Below, piece by piece: positions 8,111-16,787 of a DNA stretch of 38,485 bases. Position 1 is the first letter of the stretch. Every line of letters starts with the position of its first letter. Origin of the DNA: an uncultured Anaerolineae bacterium (GTDB lineage: Bacteria > Chloroflexota > Anaerolineae > Aggregatilineales > UBA2796); contig CALKXH010000109.1 of assembly GCA_938005675.1 (NCBI GenBank), positions 1 through 38,485 on the forward strand, given 5' to 3'. The notes beneath the pieces were generated by a model, which was not told the DNA's origin, searched no databases, and saw only the letters and a program-made list of their open reading frames with translations. A program made the translations under genes and the position numbers.

Positions 8111-10084
8111 TTAAACGTCGGCGATGCGCACAGCCGTCTCGACCACACCCGTGCGCCCGTCGCGGTATTTGACCTCGGCGCGCACCTGCACGCTCTGGGC
8201 GCCGCTGTAGATCGCCTCGATGATCTCGCGGTAGCGCTCGGCGAGGAAGCCGCGCCGCAGCTTGCGCGTGCGAGTCAGCTCGGCTTCGTCGGCATCGAAG
8301 GCTTTGTGCAGGATGCTGAAGCGCTTGATCCGAATCGCCTGCGGCAAAGCGGCGTTGACGCGCTGCACATCCTTGCGGATCAGCTCGTAGACTTCGGGCT
8401 TTTGCGAGAGGTCGACCAGCGTGGTGAAGCTGATCCGATTTTTCTCCGCCCAGCGCGCCACGTTATCGAACTGGATGATGATCAACGCGCCGACGAACTC
8501 GCGCTCGGCGCTGCCGATTGCCATGGCGTCCTGAATGTAGGAGCTGAAGCGCAGGCGCACCTCCAGATATTGCGGGCTGAAGTACTCGCCGCTCGCCAGC
8601 GGCACCAGGTCTTTGACGCGGTCGAGGTAGATCAGGTGCCCCTCGGCGTTCAGATAGCCGGCGTCGCCAGTGTGGAACCAGCCGTCGGCATCGATGGCTT
8701 TGGCGGTCTCTTCGGGCGCTTTGTAATAACCCTGAAAGACGCTGCGGCTGCGCACGTGAATCTCATTCTTCTCGGCGATGCGAATCTCCACGCCCGGCGG
8801 CGGCTTGCCGACCGTCTCGAAGCGCACCTCGCCGCCGTAATGCAGCGTATGCGTCTGACACTCCGTCGAGCCGTACAGGTTCTTGAGCGTGACGCCCACC
8901 GCGCGGAACCAGCGCAGCGCGTCCGGGCTGAGCGAGGCGCCGCTGGTGTAGGCGTGGCGCATGTTGACCATGCCCAGCTTGTCGCGCAGCGGTCGGAAGA
9001 TCAGCACGTCGCCTAGCCTGTAGAGCGCCCGCCACCACAGTGGGACGGGCTTGCCGCGATCTTCGAAGTCCACCACCTTGTAGCCGACGGGCATGAACAG
9101 CGCGTAGAGGGCGCGATTGATCAGGTTGGCATCCGTCATGCGCACCTGAACCATGCTCAGCAAGCTCTCCCACAGGCGGCTGGGGAACAGCAACGCCGAG
9201 GGCGCGATCTCCCGAATGTCGCTTTGGATGGTCTCGGCGCGCTCCGGGAAATTCACGGTCATGCCGACGCAGACGTGCGCCGTCAAGCCCAGCGATTGCT
9301 CGGTGATCCACGCCAAGGGGCTGAAGGAGACGTAGTTATCCTCAGGGCGGATCGGGGCGACGGCGAGGACGTGGCGCATCCCGTAGATCAGGTTGCGATG
9401 GGCGATCATGGCGCCTTTGGGCAGGCTGGTCGTGCCGCTGGTGTAGCTGAAGATGGCGATATCCTCGCCTTTGCCCTCGCCGACGCGCTGCTCGAAGGCG
9501 TCGGGATGTTCGGCGGCGTAGGCGCGCCCTTTTTCTTCAACCTGCTCAAAGCTGAGCAGCCAATCGCTCTGATAGTGCCACAGACCCTTTTCATCCCAAT
9601 AGATCACGGCGCGAATGGCGGGGACTGCCTCGCGCAGTTCGAGCATCTTATCACACTGCTCCTGATCGTGGGCGATCACGAAGACCGAGTCTGAATCTCT
9701 CAGCACGTAGGCGAGCTCCTGCGGGTTGGCATCGGTGAAGATGCCGATGCTGATGCCGCCCGCCGCTTGAACTGCCAGCTCCGCCCAGTAGTACTCTGGA
9801 TCGTTATCGCCGATGATGCTGACCTTCTCGCCGCGCGCCAAGCCCAAGCTGACCAAGCCCAAACAAAAATCGCGCACGTGGGCGAGGCTCTCCGCCCAAG
9901 TGTACTCCTGCCAAATGCCGTAGCGCTTCTTGCGCATGGCGATTTTGCCGTCGCCGTAGCGCTTCGCCATCGCCACGAAATTCTTGGGCAGCGTATCGAG
10001 CGCCGAATCGAGCGGCGCGAGGTGCGGATGCGCGCCGCTGGGCGCTGCTTGGCTGACCGTCACTGGCTTTTGAAGAGCGACCAT
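8111..10084 (-). CDS. AMP-dependent long-chain acyl-CoA synthetase-like protein
   Basis: This 657-residue cytosolic enzyme should adenylate a carboxylic acid and form its CoA thioester. The ATP loop YTSGTTSLPKG lies at 214-224 with Ser in place of the usual Gly after the TT pair. YGSTE (about 404) and the DGWFHTGD hinge motif (about 467-474) are intact, followed by YLDRVKDLVPLASGEY, which is typical of long-chain acyl-CoA synthetases. The gene sits between livG and livH with spacings of 6 and 26 bp, so it is part of the importer operon and probably activates the imported acid or a product of it. Chain length and substrate cannot be told from the sequence. Together with the PaaK-like gene it gives the cluster two ANL proteins, one with a canonical and one with an altered ATP loop. 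Confidence 0.88.
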   Translation of the reverse strand: MVALQKPVTVSQAAPSGAHPHLAPLDSALDTLPKNFVAMAKRYGDGKIAMRKKRYGIWQEYTWAESLAHVRDFCLGLVSLGLARGEKVSIIGDNDPEYYWAELAVQAAGGISIGIFTDANPQELAYVLRDSDSVFVIAHDQEQCDKMLELREAVPAIRAVIYWDEKGLWHYQSDWLLSFEQVEEKGRAYAAEHPDAFEQRVGEGKGEDIAIFSYTSGTTSLPKGAMIAHRNLIYGMRHVLAVAPIRPEDNYVSFSPLAWITEQSLGLTAHVCVGMTVNFPERAETIQSDIREIAPSALLFPSRLWESLLSMVQVRMTDANLINRALYALFMPVGYKVVDFEDRGKPVPLWWRALYRLGDVLIFRPLRDKLGMVNMRHAYTSGASLSPDALRWFRAVGVTLKNLYGSTECQTHTLHYGGEVRFETVGKPPPGVEIRIAEKNEIHVRSRSVFQGYYKAPEETAKAIDADGWFHTGDAGYLNAEGHLIYLDRVKDLVPLASGEYFSPQYLEVRLRFSSYIQDAMAIGSAEREFVGALIIIQFDNVARWAEKNRISFTTLVDLSQKPEVYELIRKDVQRVNAALPQAIRIKRFSILHKAFDADEAELTRTRKLRRGFLAERYREIIEAIYSGAQSVQVRAEVKYRDGRTGVVETAVRIADV

Positions 10085-10090
10085 GTCTTC

Positions 10091-10867
10091 TCACTCCGCC
10101 TGACCGAGATATGCGTTGATCACAGCTTGGTTGGTGCGAATCTCTTGCGGCGTGCCTTCGGCGATCTTGCGCCCGAAGTCCAGCACCACAATGCGCTGCG
10201 CGATGTCCATCACCAAGCCCATGTCGTGTTCAATCAGGACGATGGTCACGCCGCGCCGCTCGTGAATATCGAGGATGAAGCGCGCCATGTCCTCTTTTTC
10301 TTCCACGTTCATGCCCGCCATCGGCTCGTCCAGCAGCAGCAGGCTCGGCTCAAGGGCGAGGGCGCGCCCCAGCTCCACGCGCTTGCGCAAGCCGTAGCCC
10401 AGCTTGCCGACCACGCTCTTGCGGATGGCTTGCATCTCGAGGAAGTCGATGATCTCTTCCACCACGCGCCGATGCTTGATCTCCTCGCGTTGCGCCATGC
10501 CCCAGAAAATCGCCTCGCCCAGCAGGCTGGAGCGCATGTGGATGTGGCGGGCTGCCATCAGGTTATCCAGCGTGGTGGCGTTGGTGTAGAGCGCGATGTT
10601 CTGAAAGGTGCGCGAGAGTCCGAGTTTGGCGCGCTGATAGGGCGGCAAGCGCGTGATATCGCGCCCATCGAGGTAGATGCGCCCGCTCTGCGGACGGTAG
10701 AAGCCGCCGATGCTGTTGATGCAGCTGGTCTTGCCGGCGCCGTTGGGTCCGATCAGGGCGAGAATCTCGCCTTGGCGCACGTCAAACGAGACGTCATCCA
10801 GCGCCGTGATGCCGCCGAAGCGCAGCGTGAGATTCTGCACGCTCAGTTTGATTGGAGGGTTGTCCAT
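10091..10867 (-). CDS. livG: HAAT importer ATP-binding subunit LivG
   Basis: This is the second ATPase of the importer, predicted at 258 residues from the ATG at 10867. Walker A (GPNGAGKT) lies at 40-47, the LivG-type degenerate signature YGLRKRVELGRAL at about 158-170 and Walker B (LLLLDEP) at 176-182. An upstream in-frame TTG at 10933 would add 22 residues absent from the family and would overlap the predicted -10 element, so the ATG is preferred. It is the first gene of the operon, six bp before the acyl-CoA synthetase gene. A candidate promoter (TTGCGG, 17 bp, TATACT) lies 68-96 bp upstream and is divergent from gnd. LivG carries the C-terminal regulatory segment typical of the family (ERRGVTIVLIEHDMGLVMDI). 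Confidence 0.92.
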   Translation of the reverse strand: MDNPPIKLSVQNLTLRFGGITALDDVSFDVRQGEILALIGPNGAGKTSCINSIGGFYRPQSGRIYLDGRDITRLPPYQRAKLGLSRTFQNIALYTNATTLDNLMAARHIHMRSSLLGEAIFWGMAQREEIKHRRVVEEIIDFLEMQAIRKSVVGKLGYGLRKRVELGRALALEPSLLLLDEPMAGMNVEEKEDMARFILDIHERRGVTIVLIEHDMGLVMDIAQRIVVLDFGRKIAEGTPQEIRTNQAVINAYLGQAE

Positions 10868-10934
10868 AAATCTTAAAAGACCTGCTAAAAGGCACTTTTG
10901 GCTGAAAGTTAAAGCCGCATTCAGCTTGGACAAG

Positions 10935-10963
10935 AGTATAGAGGAAAATTAGCGCTGCCGCAA
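10935..10963 (-). promoter_or_regulatory. Candidate promoter of the livG operon
   Basis: On the minus strand TTGCGG (10963-10958) and TATACT (10940-10935) are separated by 17 bp, giving a start near 10928 and a leader of about 60 bases. The -10 element matches the consensus at five of six positions and the -35 at three. Confidence 0.5.
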
Positions 10964-10990
10964 TTCGCAACCTCGGCAATTTGGGCGAGC

Positions 10991-11027
10991 TGTCACTTTT
11001 GACAGGACGCCCGCGCGGCGTTACTCT
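10991..11027 (+). promoter_or_regulatory. Candidate gnd promoter with an overlapping palindrome
   Basis: A consensus -35 TTGACA (10999-11004) is followed after 17 bp by TACTCT (11022-11027). The -35 forms the right arm of a palindrome TGTCA-N4-TGACA at 10991-11004. That site lies between the divergent gnd and livG promoters and could be an operator for either. Its regulator is not known. Confidence 0.5.
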
Positions 11028-11062
11028 TGGCGGCATGATGAATACCACACAGTGAGCAGCCT

Positions 11063-12478
11063 ATGGCAGAACACGACATCGGACTCATCGGCTTGGCGGT
11101 CATGGGGCAGAACCTCGCCCTGAACATGGCGCACAAGGGCTACCGCGTCGCCGTCTACAACCGCAGCGCGGAGACGACCGAACAATTCACGGCGCGGCAC
11201 GCCGATCAACCAATCGCGGGCGCCCACAGCCTGCCTGAGTTTGTGGCGCTCTTGCGCAAGCCGCGCATCATCCTGCTGATGGTCAAGGCGGGCGCGCCGG
11301 TCGACTCGGTCATCGATCAGCTCATCCCGCTCTTGGAGACGGGCGACCTGATCATCGATGGCGGCAACAGCCACTTCGAGGATACCGAGCGGCGCGAGGC
11401 GCGTTTGGCAGCGCTGGGCATCCGCTTTTTGGGCGTGGGCGTCAGCGGCGGTGAGGAGGGCGCTCTGCACGGACCGAGCCTGATGCCCGGCGGCGCGCCT
11501 GAGGCATACGCCCTGATCGAGGCGCTGCTCAAGGCAATTGCCGCCAAAGCGCCCGACGGCGCGCCTTGCGTCGCCTATTTGGGGCGCGGCGGGGCAGGAC
11601 ACTACGTCAAGATGGTGCACAACGGCATCGAGTACGGCGATATGCAGCTGATCGCCGAGAGCTACGACATCCTCAAGCGGGTGGTCGGCTTGAGCAACGC
11701 CGAACTCGCCGACGTCTTCGCCGCTTGGAATCAAGGCGAACTCGACTCGTTCCTGATCGAGATCACCGCCCAGATTTTCCGCAAAGCCGACGACGGCGGA
11801 GGGGCGGGCGAGCTGATCGACCACATCCTCGACGTTGCCGAGCAGAAAGGCACCGGCAAGTGGACGAGTCAAAACGCCCTCGACCTCGGCGTGCCGACGC
11901 CCACGCTCAGCGCCGCCGTTGAGGCGCGCCTGATCTCAGCCCTCAAAGCCGAGCGCCACGCCGCCGCCCAGAGCCTCAGCGCGCCGCCGCCTTTCGCCTT
12001 CACGGGCGAGCGGGCTGCCTTCATTGAGGCGGTGCGCCGCGCCCTCTACTGCAGCAAGGTGGCAGCCTACGCGCAGGGCATGGCGCTGCTGAGCGCCGCC
12101 AGCCGCGAGTATGGCTACGCCATCCCGCTCGATCAGACGGCGGCGATCTGGCGGGCGGGCTGCATCATTCGCGCGCGCTTCCTGAGCGATATTACAAGGG
12201 CATATCAGGCTGAGCCGCACTTGGCGAATCTGATGCTGGCGGAGCAGTTCCGCGCCGCCCTGAGCGCCTATCAAGCCGACTGGCGCGCGGTGGTGGCGAC
12301 CGCCATCCGCGCGGGCGTGCCGACGCCCGCCTTCAGCGCCTCCTTAGCCTACTACGATAGCTATCGCAGCGAGCGCCTGCCCGCCAACTTGATTCAAGCC
12401 CAACGCGACCTCTTCGGCGCGCACACCTTCCAGCGCACCGACCGCGAAGGCACGTTTCACGCCGACTGGTCGCTTTGA
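11063..12478 (+). CDS. gnd: 6-phosphogluconate dehydrogenase, decarboxylating
   Basis: This cytosolic enzyme oxidises and decarboxylates 6-phosphogluconate to ribulose 5-phosphate and produces NADPH in the oxidative pentose phosphate pathway. The N-terminal Rossmann motif (GLAVMGQNLALNMA) starts near residue 10. SGGEEGALHGPSLMPGG follows near 127. The catalytic lysine is Lys183 in GHYVKMVHNGIEYGD, and the C-terminal GAHTFQRTDREG segment carries substrate-binding Arg and His. The length of 471 residues fits the long, usually NADP-dependent class. The gene is divergent from livG, has a candidate consensus -35 about 60 bp upstream, and is followed by a hairpin and maeB, another NADPH source. Start choice is supported by family alignment; the ribosome site is weak. 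Confidence 0.96.
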   Translation: MAEHDIGLIGLAVMGQNLALNMAHKGYRVAVYNRSAETTEQFTARHADQPIAGAHSLPEFVALLRKPRIILLMVKAGAPVDSVIDQLIPLLETGDLIIDGGNSHFEDTERREARLAALGIRFLGVGVSGGEEGALHGPSLMPGGAPEAYALIEALLKAIAAKAPDGAPCVAYLGRGGAGHYVKMVHNGIEYGDMQLIAESYDILKRVVGLSNAELADVFAAWNQGELDSFLIEITAQIFRKADDGGGAGELIDHILDVAEQKGTGKWTSQNALDLGVPTPTLSAAVEARLISALKAERHAAAQSLSAPPPFAFTGERAAFIEAVRRALYCSKVAAYAQGMALLSAASREYGYAIPLDQTAAIWRAGCIIRARFLSDITRAYQAEPHLANLMLAEQFRAALSAYQADWRAVVATAIRAGVPTPAFSASLAYYDSYRSERLPANLIQAQRDLFGAHTFQRTDREGTFHADWSL

Positions 12479-12500
12479 AGCCCTCAAAAGGCTCTCACAG

Positions 12501-12529
12501 GCGGGGCAGCGCCAATCGGGCTGCTCCGC
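12501..12529 (+). terminator. Hairpin after gnd
   Basis: A 10-bp stem with one G-U pair (12501-12510 with 12520-12529) and a nine-base loop lies 22 bp after the gnd stop and 58 bp before maeB. There is no T-run, so it may only reduce read-through into maeB. Confidence 0.45.
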
Positions 12530-12586
12530 CGCTAGGCATGGCACAGCGCGGTCGCCTGACCACACATTTAGAAAGGGTTTATCAGC

Positions 12587-14860
12587 ATGAAGATCACACC
12601 TGAAGACGTCTTTGAGTATCACACGCGCGGCAGGGCGGGCAAGATCGAGGTCAAGCCGACCAAACCCTTGCTCACCCAACGCGACCTCTCCCTAGCGTAC
12701 TCGCCCGGCGTGGCGGAGGCAGTCCTCGCGGTGGAGGCAGACCCGCTCAAGGCGTATGACTACACGGCGAAGGGCAATCTGGTGGCGGTCGTCAGCAATG
12801 GCACGGCGATTTTAGGGCTAGGCGACCGCGGCGCGCTCGCCAGCAAGCCCGTCATGGAGGGCAAAGGCGTGCTGTTCAAGGCGTTTGCCGATGTCGACGT
12901 CTTCGATATCGAAGTCGACTCGCGCGACCCGGAAGTCGTGATCGCCGTCTGCAAGGCAATCGCCCCGACGCTCGGCGGCATCAATCTTGAGGATATCAAG
13001 GCGCCGGAGTGCTTCTACATCGAGCGGACGCTGCGCGAGCAGCTGGATATCCCCGTCTTTCACGACGATCAGCACGGCACCGCCATCATCAGCGGCGCGG
13101 CGCTGATGAACGCCCTGAAGCTCGTCGGCAAGCGCATCGAGGATATCAAGCTGGTCATCAGCGGAGCGGGCGCCTCCGCCATCAGCACGGCGTACTTCTA
13201 CCTCTCGCTCGGAATGCGCATGGAGAACATCCTGATGGTCGATAGCACGGGCGTGATCTACGAGGGGCGCACACAAGGCATGAACGAGTACAAAGCGCCC
13301 TTCGCCCGCCCGACCGAGAAACGCACCCTCGCCGAGGCGCTCGAAGGCGCCGACATGCTGCTGGGCTTGAGCGTCGCCGATACCGTCACGCCGACCATGC
13401 TCGAAGGCATGGCGGAGCGCCCGATCCTCTTCACCCTCGCCAACCCCAACCCGGAGATCAAGTACGAGTTGGCGCGCGAGGTGCGCCCAGACGCCATCAT
13501 CGCCACCGGGCGCAGCGACCTGCCCAATCAGGTCAACAACGTGCTGGGCTTCCCCTTCATCTTTCGCGGCGCGCTGGACGTGCGCGCGCGCACCATCAAC
13601 GAGGCGATGAAGATCGCCGCGGCGCGGGCGCTTGCCGAGCTGACTATGGAAGACGTGCCGGATAGCGTCCTGAACGCCTACGGCTTGCCCAGCCTGAAGT
13701 TCGGCGCCGAGTACCTGATCCCCAAGCCGCTCGATCCGCGCGTCTTGCTGTACGTGGCGCCGTCGGTGGCACAAGCCGCCGTCGAGAGCGGCGTGGCGCG
13801 CGTCGAGCGCTTCGACATCGAGGAGTACCGCAATCAGTTGGCGGCGCGGCAGGGCATCGGGCGGCGCACCCGCCTGCAGATCATCCAAAAGGCGCGCATG
13901 GGCGCCAAGCAGCGCCTCGTCTTCGGCGAGGGCGAGGTCAGCCGCATCATCCGCGCGGCGGCGATTGTGGCGGAAGAGGGCATCGGCAAGCCGATCCTGA
14001 TCGGGCGAGCCGCCGCCATCCGCGCCAGCATCGCCGATCTGGGCTTGGACTTCTCCCCGCAGATCGTCGATCCGCACAGCTTCGAGCGCCTTGAAGAGTA
14101 CGCCCAAGCCTACTATCAGCTGAGGCAGCGGCGCGGCGTCACGCTGCGCGCCGCCCGCGAGGCAGTCCTGAAGCCGAACGTCTTCGGCCCGCTGATGGTG
14201 CTGCAGGGCGATGCCGACGCTTACATCAGCGGCTTGACCTACGAGTACCCGGAGGTGATCCGTCCAGCGCTGCAGATTTTCCACACCCAGCAGGGCGTGC
14301 GCTTGGCGAGCGGCGTGTACATCATGGTCGCCAACCAGAAGGTCTACCTCTTCAGCGACGCGACCGTCAACATCGAGCCAAGCGCCGAAGACCTCGCCGA
14401 GATCGCCGTCCTCGCCGCCGATTTCGCCGTCCAGCTGGATATCAAGCCGCGCCTCGCCATGCTCTCCTTCAGCAACTTCGGCAGCACGCGCCATCCGCTC
14501 AGCGAGAAAGTCGCCCAAGCCGTCCAGATCGTCCGCCGCAAACGCCCCGACCTGATCGTCGACGGCGAGATGCAAGCCGATCTCGCCCTCTCGCCTGAGG
14601 CGATGGCGGAGCGCTTCCCCTTCTCGCAAGTCCGCGATGCCAACGTGCTGATCTTCCCAGATTTGCAGTCCGCCAACATCGCCTACAAGCTCTTGGCAAA
14701 TCTGGGCGGCGCGGAGGCAATCGGTCCGATTCTGCTGGGCATCGGCGCGCCCGTCCACGTGCTGCAGACGGGCGACTCGGTCGATGACATCGTGGCGATC
14801 GCCGCCATCGCCGCCATGGATGCCCAAAAGCGCAAGCAGGCGGGCGCTCAGAGCCTCTGA
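12587..14860 (+). CDS. maeB: NADP-dependent malic enzyme with C-terminal phosphotransacetylase-like domain
   Basis: This 757-residue cytosolic protein converts malate to pyruvate and CO2 while making NADPH. The malic enzyme part (about 1-425) has YSPGVAEAV near 38 and [11 protein letters not shown] near 157, followed by an NAD(P)-binding region with VISGAGASA. The C-terminal part (about 430-757) resembles phosphate acetyltransferase. In MaeB-type enzymes this part is thought to be regulatory, sensing acetyl-CoA or acetyl phosphate, rather than catalytic. AAAGGG lies nine bases before the ATG. It shares orientation with gnd; both supply NADPH. A compact hairpin spans its stop codon (14845-14863) and a second hairpin follows. 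The family call is certain and the regulatory role of the second domain comes from known homologues. Confidence 0.96.
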   Translation: MKITPEDVFEYHTRGRAGKIEVKPTKPLLTQRDLSLAYSPGVAEAVLAVEADPLKAYDYTAKGNLVAVVSNGTAILGLGDRGALASKPVMEGKGVLFKAFADVDVFDIEVDSRDPEVVIAVCKAIAPTLGGINLEDIKAPECFYIERTLREQLDIPVFHDDQHGTAIISGAALMNALKLVGKRIEDIKLVISGAGASAISTAYFYLSLGMRMENILMVDSTGVIYEGRTQGMNEYKAPFARPTEKRTLAEALEGADMLLGLSVADTVTPTMLEGMAERPILFTLANPNPEIKYELAREVRPDAIIATGRSDLPNQVNNVLGFPFIFRGALDVRARTINEAMKIAAARALAELTMEDVPDSVLNAYGLPSLKFGAEYLIPKPLDPRVLLYVAPSVAQAAVESGVARVERFDIEEYRNQLAARQGIGRRTRLQIIQKARMGAKQRLVFGEGEVSRIIRAAAIVAEEGIGKPILIGRAAAIRASIADLGLDFSPQIVDPHSFERLEEYAQAYYQLRQRRGVTLRAAREAVLKPNVFGPLMVLQGDADAYISGLTYEYPEVIRPALQIFHTQQGVRLASGVYIMVANQKVYLFSDATVNIEPSAEDLAEIAVLAADFAVQLDIKPRLAMLSFSNFGSTRHPLSEKVAQAVQIVRRKRPDLIVDGEMQADLALSPEAMAERFPFSQVRDANVLIFPDLQSANIAYKLLANLGGAEAIGPILLGIGAPVHVLQTGDSVDDIVAIAAIAAMDAQKRKQAGAQSL

Positions 14861-14899
14861 GCGGGCAAGGGTGTGCCGCCGTCGGCGCGATGGCGGCAC
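14845..14899 (+). terminator. Two tandem hairpins at the 3' end of maeB
   Basis: The first is an 8-bp stem with a three-base loop (14845-14863) that includes the maeB stop codon. The second is a perfect 8-bp stem (14873-14880 with 14892-14899) with an 11-base loop. Neither has a T-run directly after it. The pair probably ends or stabilises the maeB message before the lysR promoter. Confidence 0.45.
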
Positions 14900-14917
14900 G
14901 CTCATAAGCCAAAACTA

Positions 14918-14946
14918 TTGCCAAGACGCTTTTTTGGGCGCATACT
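14918..14946 (+). promoter_or_regulatory. Candidate promoter of the lysR gene
   Basis: TTGCCA (14918-14923) and CATACT (14941-14946) are separated by exactly 17 bp, giving a leader of about 75 bases. The matches to consensus are five and four of six. Confidence 0.5.
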
Positions 14947-15026
14947 TTGAGGCAAGCACAGATTTAGCTTTCGGCAAGCTCGGCGGCTGAGGCGTCGGCG
15001 GAGTTTGCCGCTAAAAGGCTTTAGCC

Positions 15027-15950
15027 ATGCTCGATTTATATAAACTCCGCATTTTTATGGCGGTGGTGCAGGAAGGCAGCTTTCGCGGCGCCGCCGAACG
15101 GCTGTACATCACCCAATCCGCCATCAGCCAGCACATCAAAGACCTCGAAACAAGCTTGGGCAGGCGGCTCTTTGAGCGCGGCTGGCGCGGCGTGAGCCTC
15201 ACGGCGCACGGCGAGCTGCTGCACGGCTACGCCCAGCGCATCTTCGACCTCGTGGCGGAGGCGGAGAACGCCCTGACCAACCTCGAAAACCTGCCCGAAG
15301 GCAAGCTGAGCCTCGGGGCGACGCCCGGCGTGGGCATTTACCTCGCCCCGGATTGGATCGGGCGCTTCCGCAGCCGCTACGCGCAGTTCTCAGTCAGCCT
15401 GCAGACGGGCGTCACGGCGCAAGTGGTCAGCGACGTCCTCGCGCAGCGCCTTGAGCTGGGCTTCGTGGAGGGCGAGCTGGAAGCGCACCAACATCCGCGT
15501 TTGGGCAGCTGCATCCTGCAAGAAGTGCCGCAGATGGTCATCGTGGGCGAGAAACACGCTTGGTGGACGGCTGAGTCGGTGCGCCTTGAGCAGCTGCGCG
15601 ATCAGCCGTTCATCGTGCGCCCGCCCAACAGTCAGTCGCGCATCTGGCTGGAGCAGACGCTGCGCGCGCACGGCATCGAGCCGCACATCAGCGCCGAGTT
15701 CGATAACATCGAGTCGACCAAGCGGGCGGTGGCGGCGGGCGTGTGCATCACGATCTTGCCGCGCTACGTTGTACAGAGCGAGATCGGGCAAGGCATCCTG
15801 CGCGCGCTGCCCATCGCGGGCGATCCGTTGCGGCGCACCTTGAAATTGGTCTGGGATCAGAGCGCGCACTTCACGCCCATTGCGCGCGCCTTCCTCGAGA
15901 CGTTGCGCGAGGACTATCCGCGCCTCGCCGAGGTGATCGGCAAAGCCTGA
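15027..15950 (+). CDS. LysR-family transcriptional regulator
   Basis: This 307-residue DNA-binding regulator has the N-terminal winged helix-turn-helix at about 1-65 (SFRGAAERLYITQSAISQHI, then LGRRLFERG) and a C-terminal effector-binding domain of the type II periplasmic-binding fold from about 90. LysR proteins usually control a neighbouring or divergent target together with their own gene. Here there is no divergent gene, and maeB lies upstream on the same strand, so the target is uncertain. maeB, gnd or a distant gene are all possible. TAAAAGG lies about eight bases before the ATG. Its stop codon abuts that of the convergent nuclease gene with no spacer. The effector cannot be inferred. 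Confidence 0.93.
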   Translation: MLDLYKLRIFMAVVQEGSFRGAAERLYITQSAISQHIKDLETSLGRRLFERGWRGVSLTAHGELLHGYAQRIFDLVAEAENALTNLENLPEGKLSLGATPGVGIYLAPDWIGRFRSRYAQFSVSLQTGVTAQVVSDVLAQRLELGFVEGELEAHQHPRLGSCILQEVPQMVIVGEKHAWWTAESVRLEQLRDQPFIVRPPNSQSRIWLEQTLRAHGIEPHISAEFDNIESTKRAVAAGVCITILPRYVVQSEIGQGILRALPIAGDPLRRTLKLVWDQSAHFTPIARAFLETLREDYPRLAEVIGKA

Positions 15951-16787
15951 TCACAGCACGAAGTCGTCCTGAGCGGCGGCGGCGGCGATCACCTCGCGCA
16001 ATTCCTCTAGATCGGGGAATGCGTCGGGATCGTCCACCTCAAAGGTGCTGGCGGCTTCCTCGCGCTCGCACAGCGCCCGATACTGGCAGTGACGGCAATG
16101 GCGCAGATCGGCGGTCAGCGGGAATTCGTCGACTTCGAGCGCCCGCAGGCGCGCCAACAGGGCGCCGACCCGCTCTTGATCGGCGACGTAGCGGGCGCTG
16201 TTGTAAGCGAACAGCTCGGTCGCGCCGTCCGACTCGCCGAACCAGTAGAGCAGGCGCACGCGCTCCGGCGGGAGCGGCGCGCCGAACAGGCGCGGCGACG
16301 CCTCCACCAGCAGCAGCGGATACAACACCGTCTGCAGGCGGCGCTCCAGCGCGGCGCGGGAGGGGCGCTCGCTGGTTTTCCAGTCGATGATCAGCGCCTC
16401 GCCGTCGAGGTCGTACGCCAGGAGGTCGTACTTGGCGGTCAGGCGCGCGCCGCGCGCCCACGCAGGCTTGACGCTCAGGCTGAATTCGGGGCGTCGGAAG
16501 GCTTGCGGCACGTCGGCGGGCGGATTGGCGCGAAAAGTCGCCCACAGGTCGGCGATGAGCGGATCGACGGGCTCGGCGGGCTGAATGCCGCGCCAGTAGC
16601 GCTCCATCAGGCGATGAAACCGCTCGCCGCGCGCTAGGGAGCGTTCCAGATCGGCGAGCGGCTCGGCGAGGGGCGACGGATAGCTCTGAGCCAGCAGGTA
16701 GCGCAGCTGAAAGCGGCGCGGGCAGTCGGCGAAGTCCTGCAGGCTGGTCTGGCTGAAGGCGAAGGCGGGCGGTAGCTCAATCGGCAT
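15951..16787 (-). CDS. PD-(D/E)XK nuclease with a Cas4/AddB-like Fe-S cysteine set
   Basis: This 278-residue protein carries the RecB-family nuclease motifs in order: His58 (GERFHRLME), Asp121 (KYDLL), Asp135-Trp-Lys137 (IIDWKTS) and Gln152-x3-Tyr156 (QTVLY). Cys22 together with Cys231, Cys234 and Cys240 (C-x2-C-x5-C) matches the arrangement that holds a 4Fe-4S cluster in Cas4 and AddB. It is therefore probably a single-strand or end-processing DNA exonuclease. There is no helicase domain, no CRISPR array and no cas gene nearby. Its start overlaps the end of a histidine kinase gene by 11 bp, so the two are translationally coupled. The fold and active site are well supported; the biological role is unknown. 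Confidence 0.85.
   Translation of the reverse strand: MPIELPPAFAFSQTSLQDFADCPRRFQLRYLLAQSYPSPLAEPLADLERSLARGERFHRLMERYWRGIQPAEPVDPLIADLWATFRANPPADVPQAFRRPEFSLSVKPAWARGARLTAKYDLLAYDLDGEALIIDWKTSERPSRAALERRLQTVLYPLLLVEASPRLFGAPLPPERVRLLYWFGESDGATELFAYNSARYVADQERVGALLARLRALEVDEFPLTADLRHCRHCQYRALCEREEAASTFEVDDPDAFPDLEELREVIAAAAAQDDFVL

Noticed and set aside
12818-14905. A 695-codon open frame on the minus strand opposite maeB
   Set aside because: The plus-strand frame encodes an intact, well-conserved malic enzyme. The antisense frame has low-complexity composition typical of mirrored GC-rich codons and no recognisable motif.
15951-16787. A CRISPR-Cas locus suggested by the Cas4-like nuclease
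   Set aside because: No regularly spaced direct repeats and no cas1, cas2 or effector genes are visible. The Fe-S PD-(D/E)XK pattern is shared with AddB and other nucleases.
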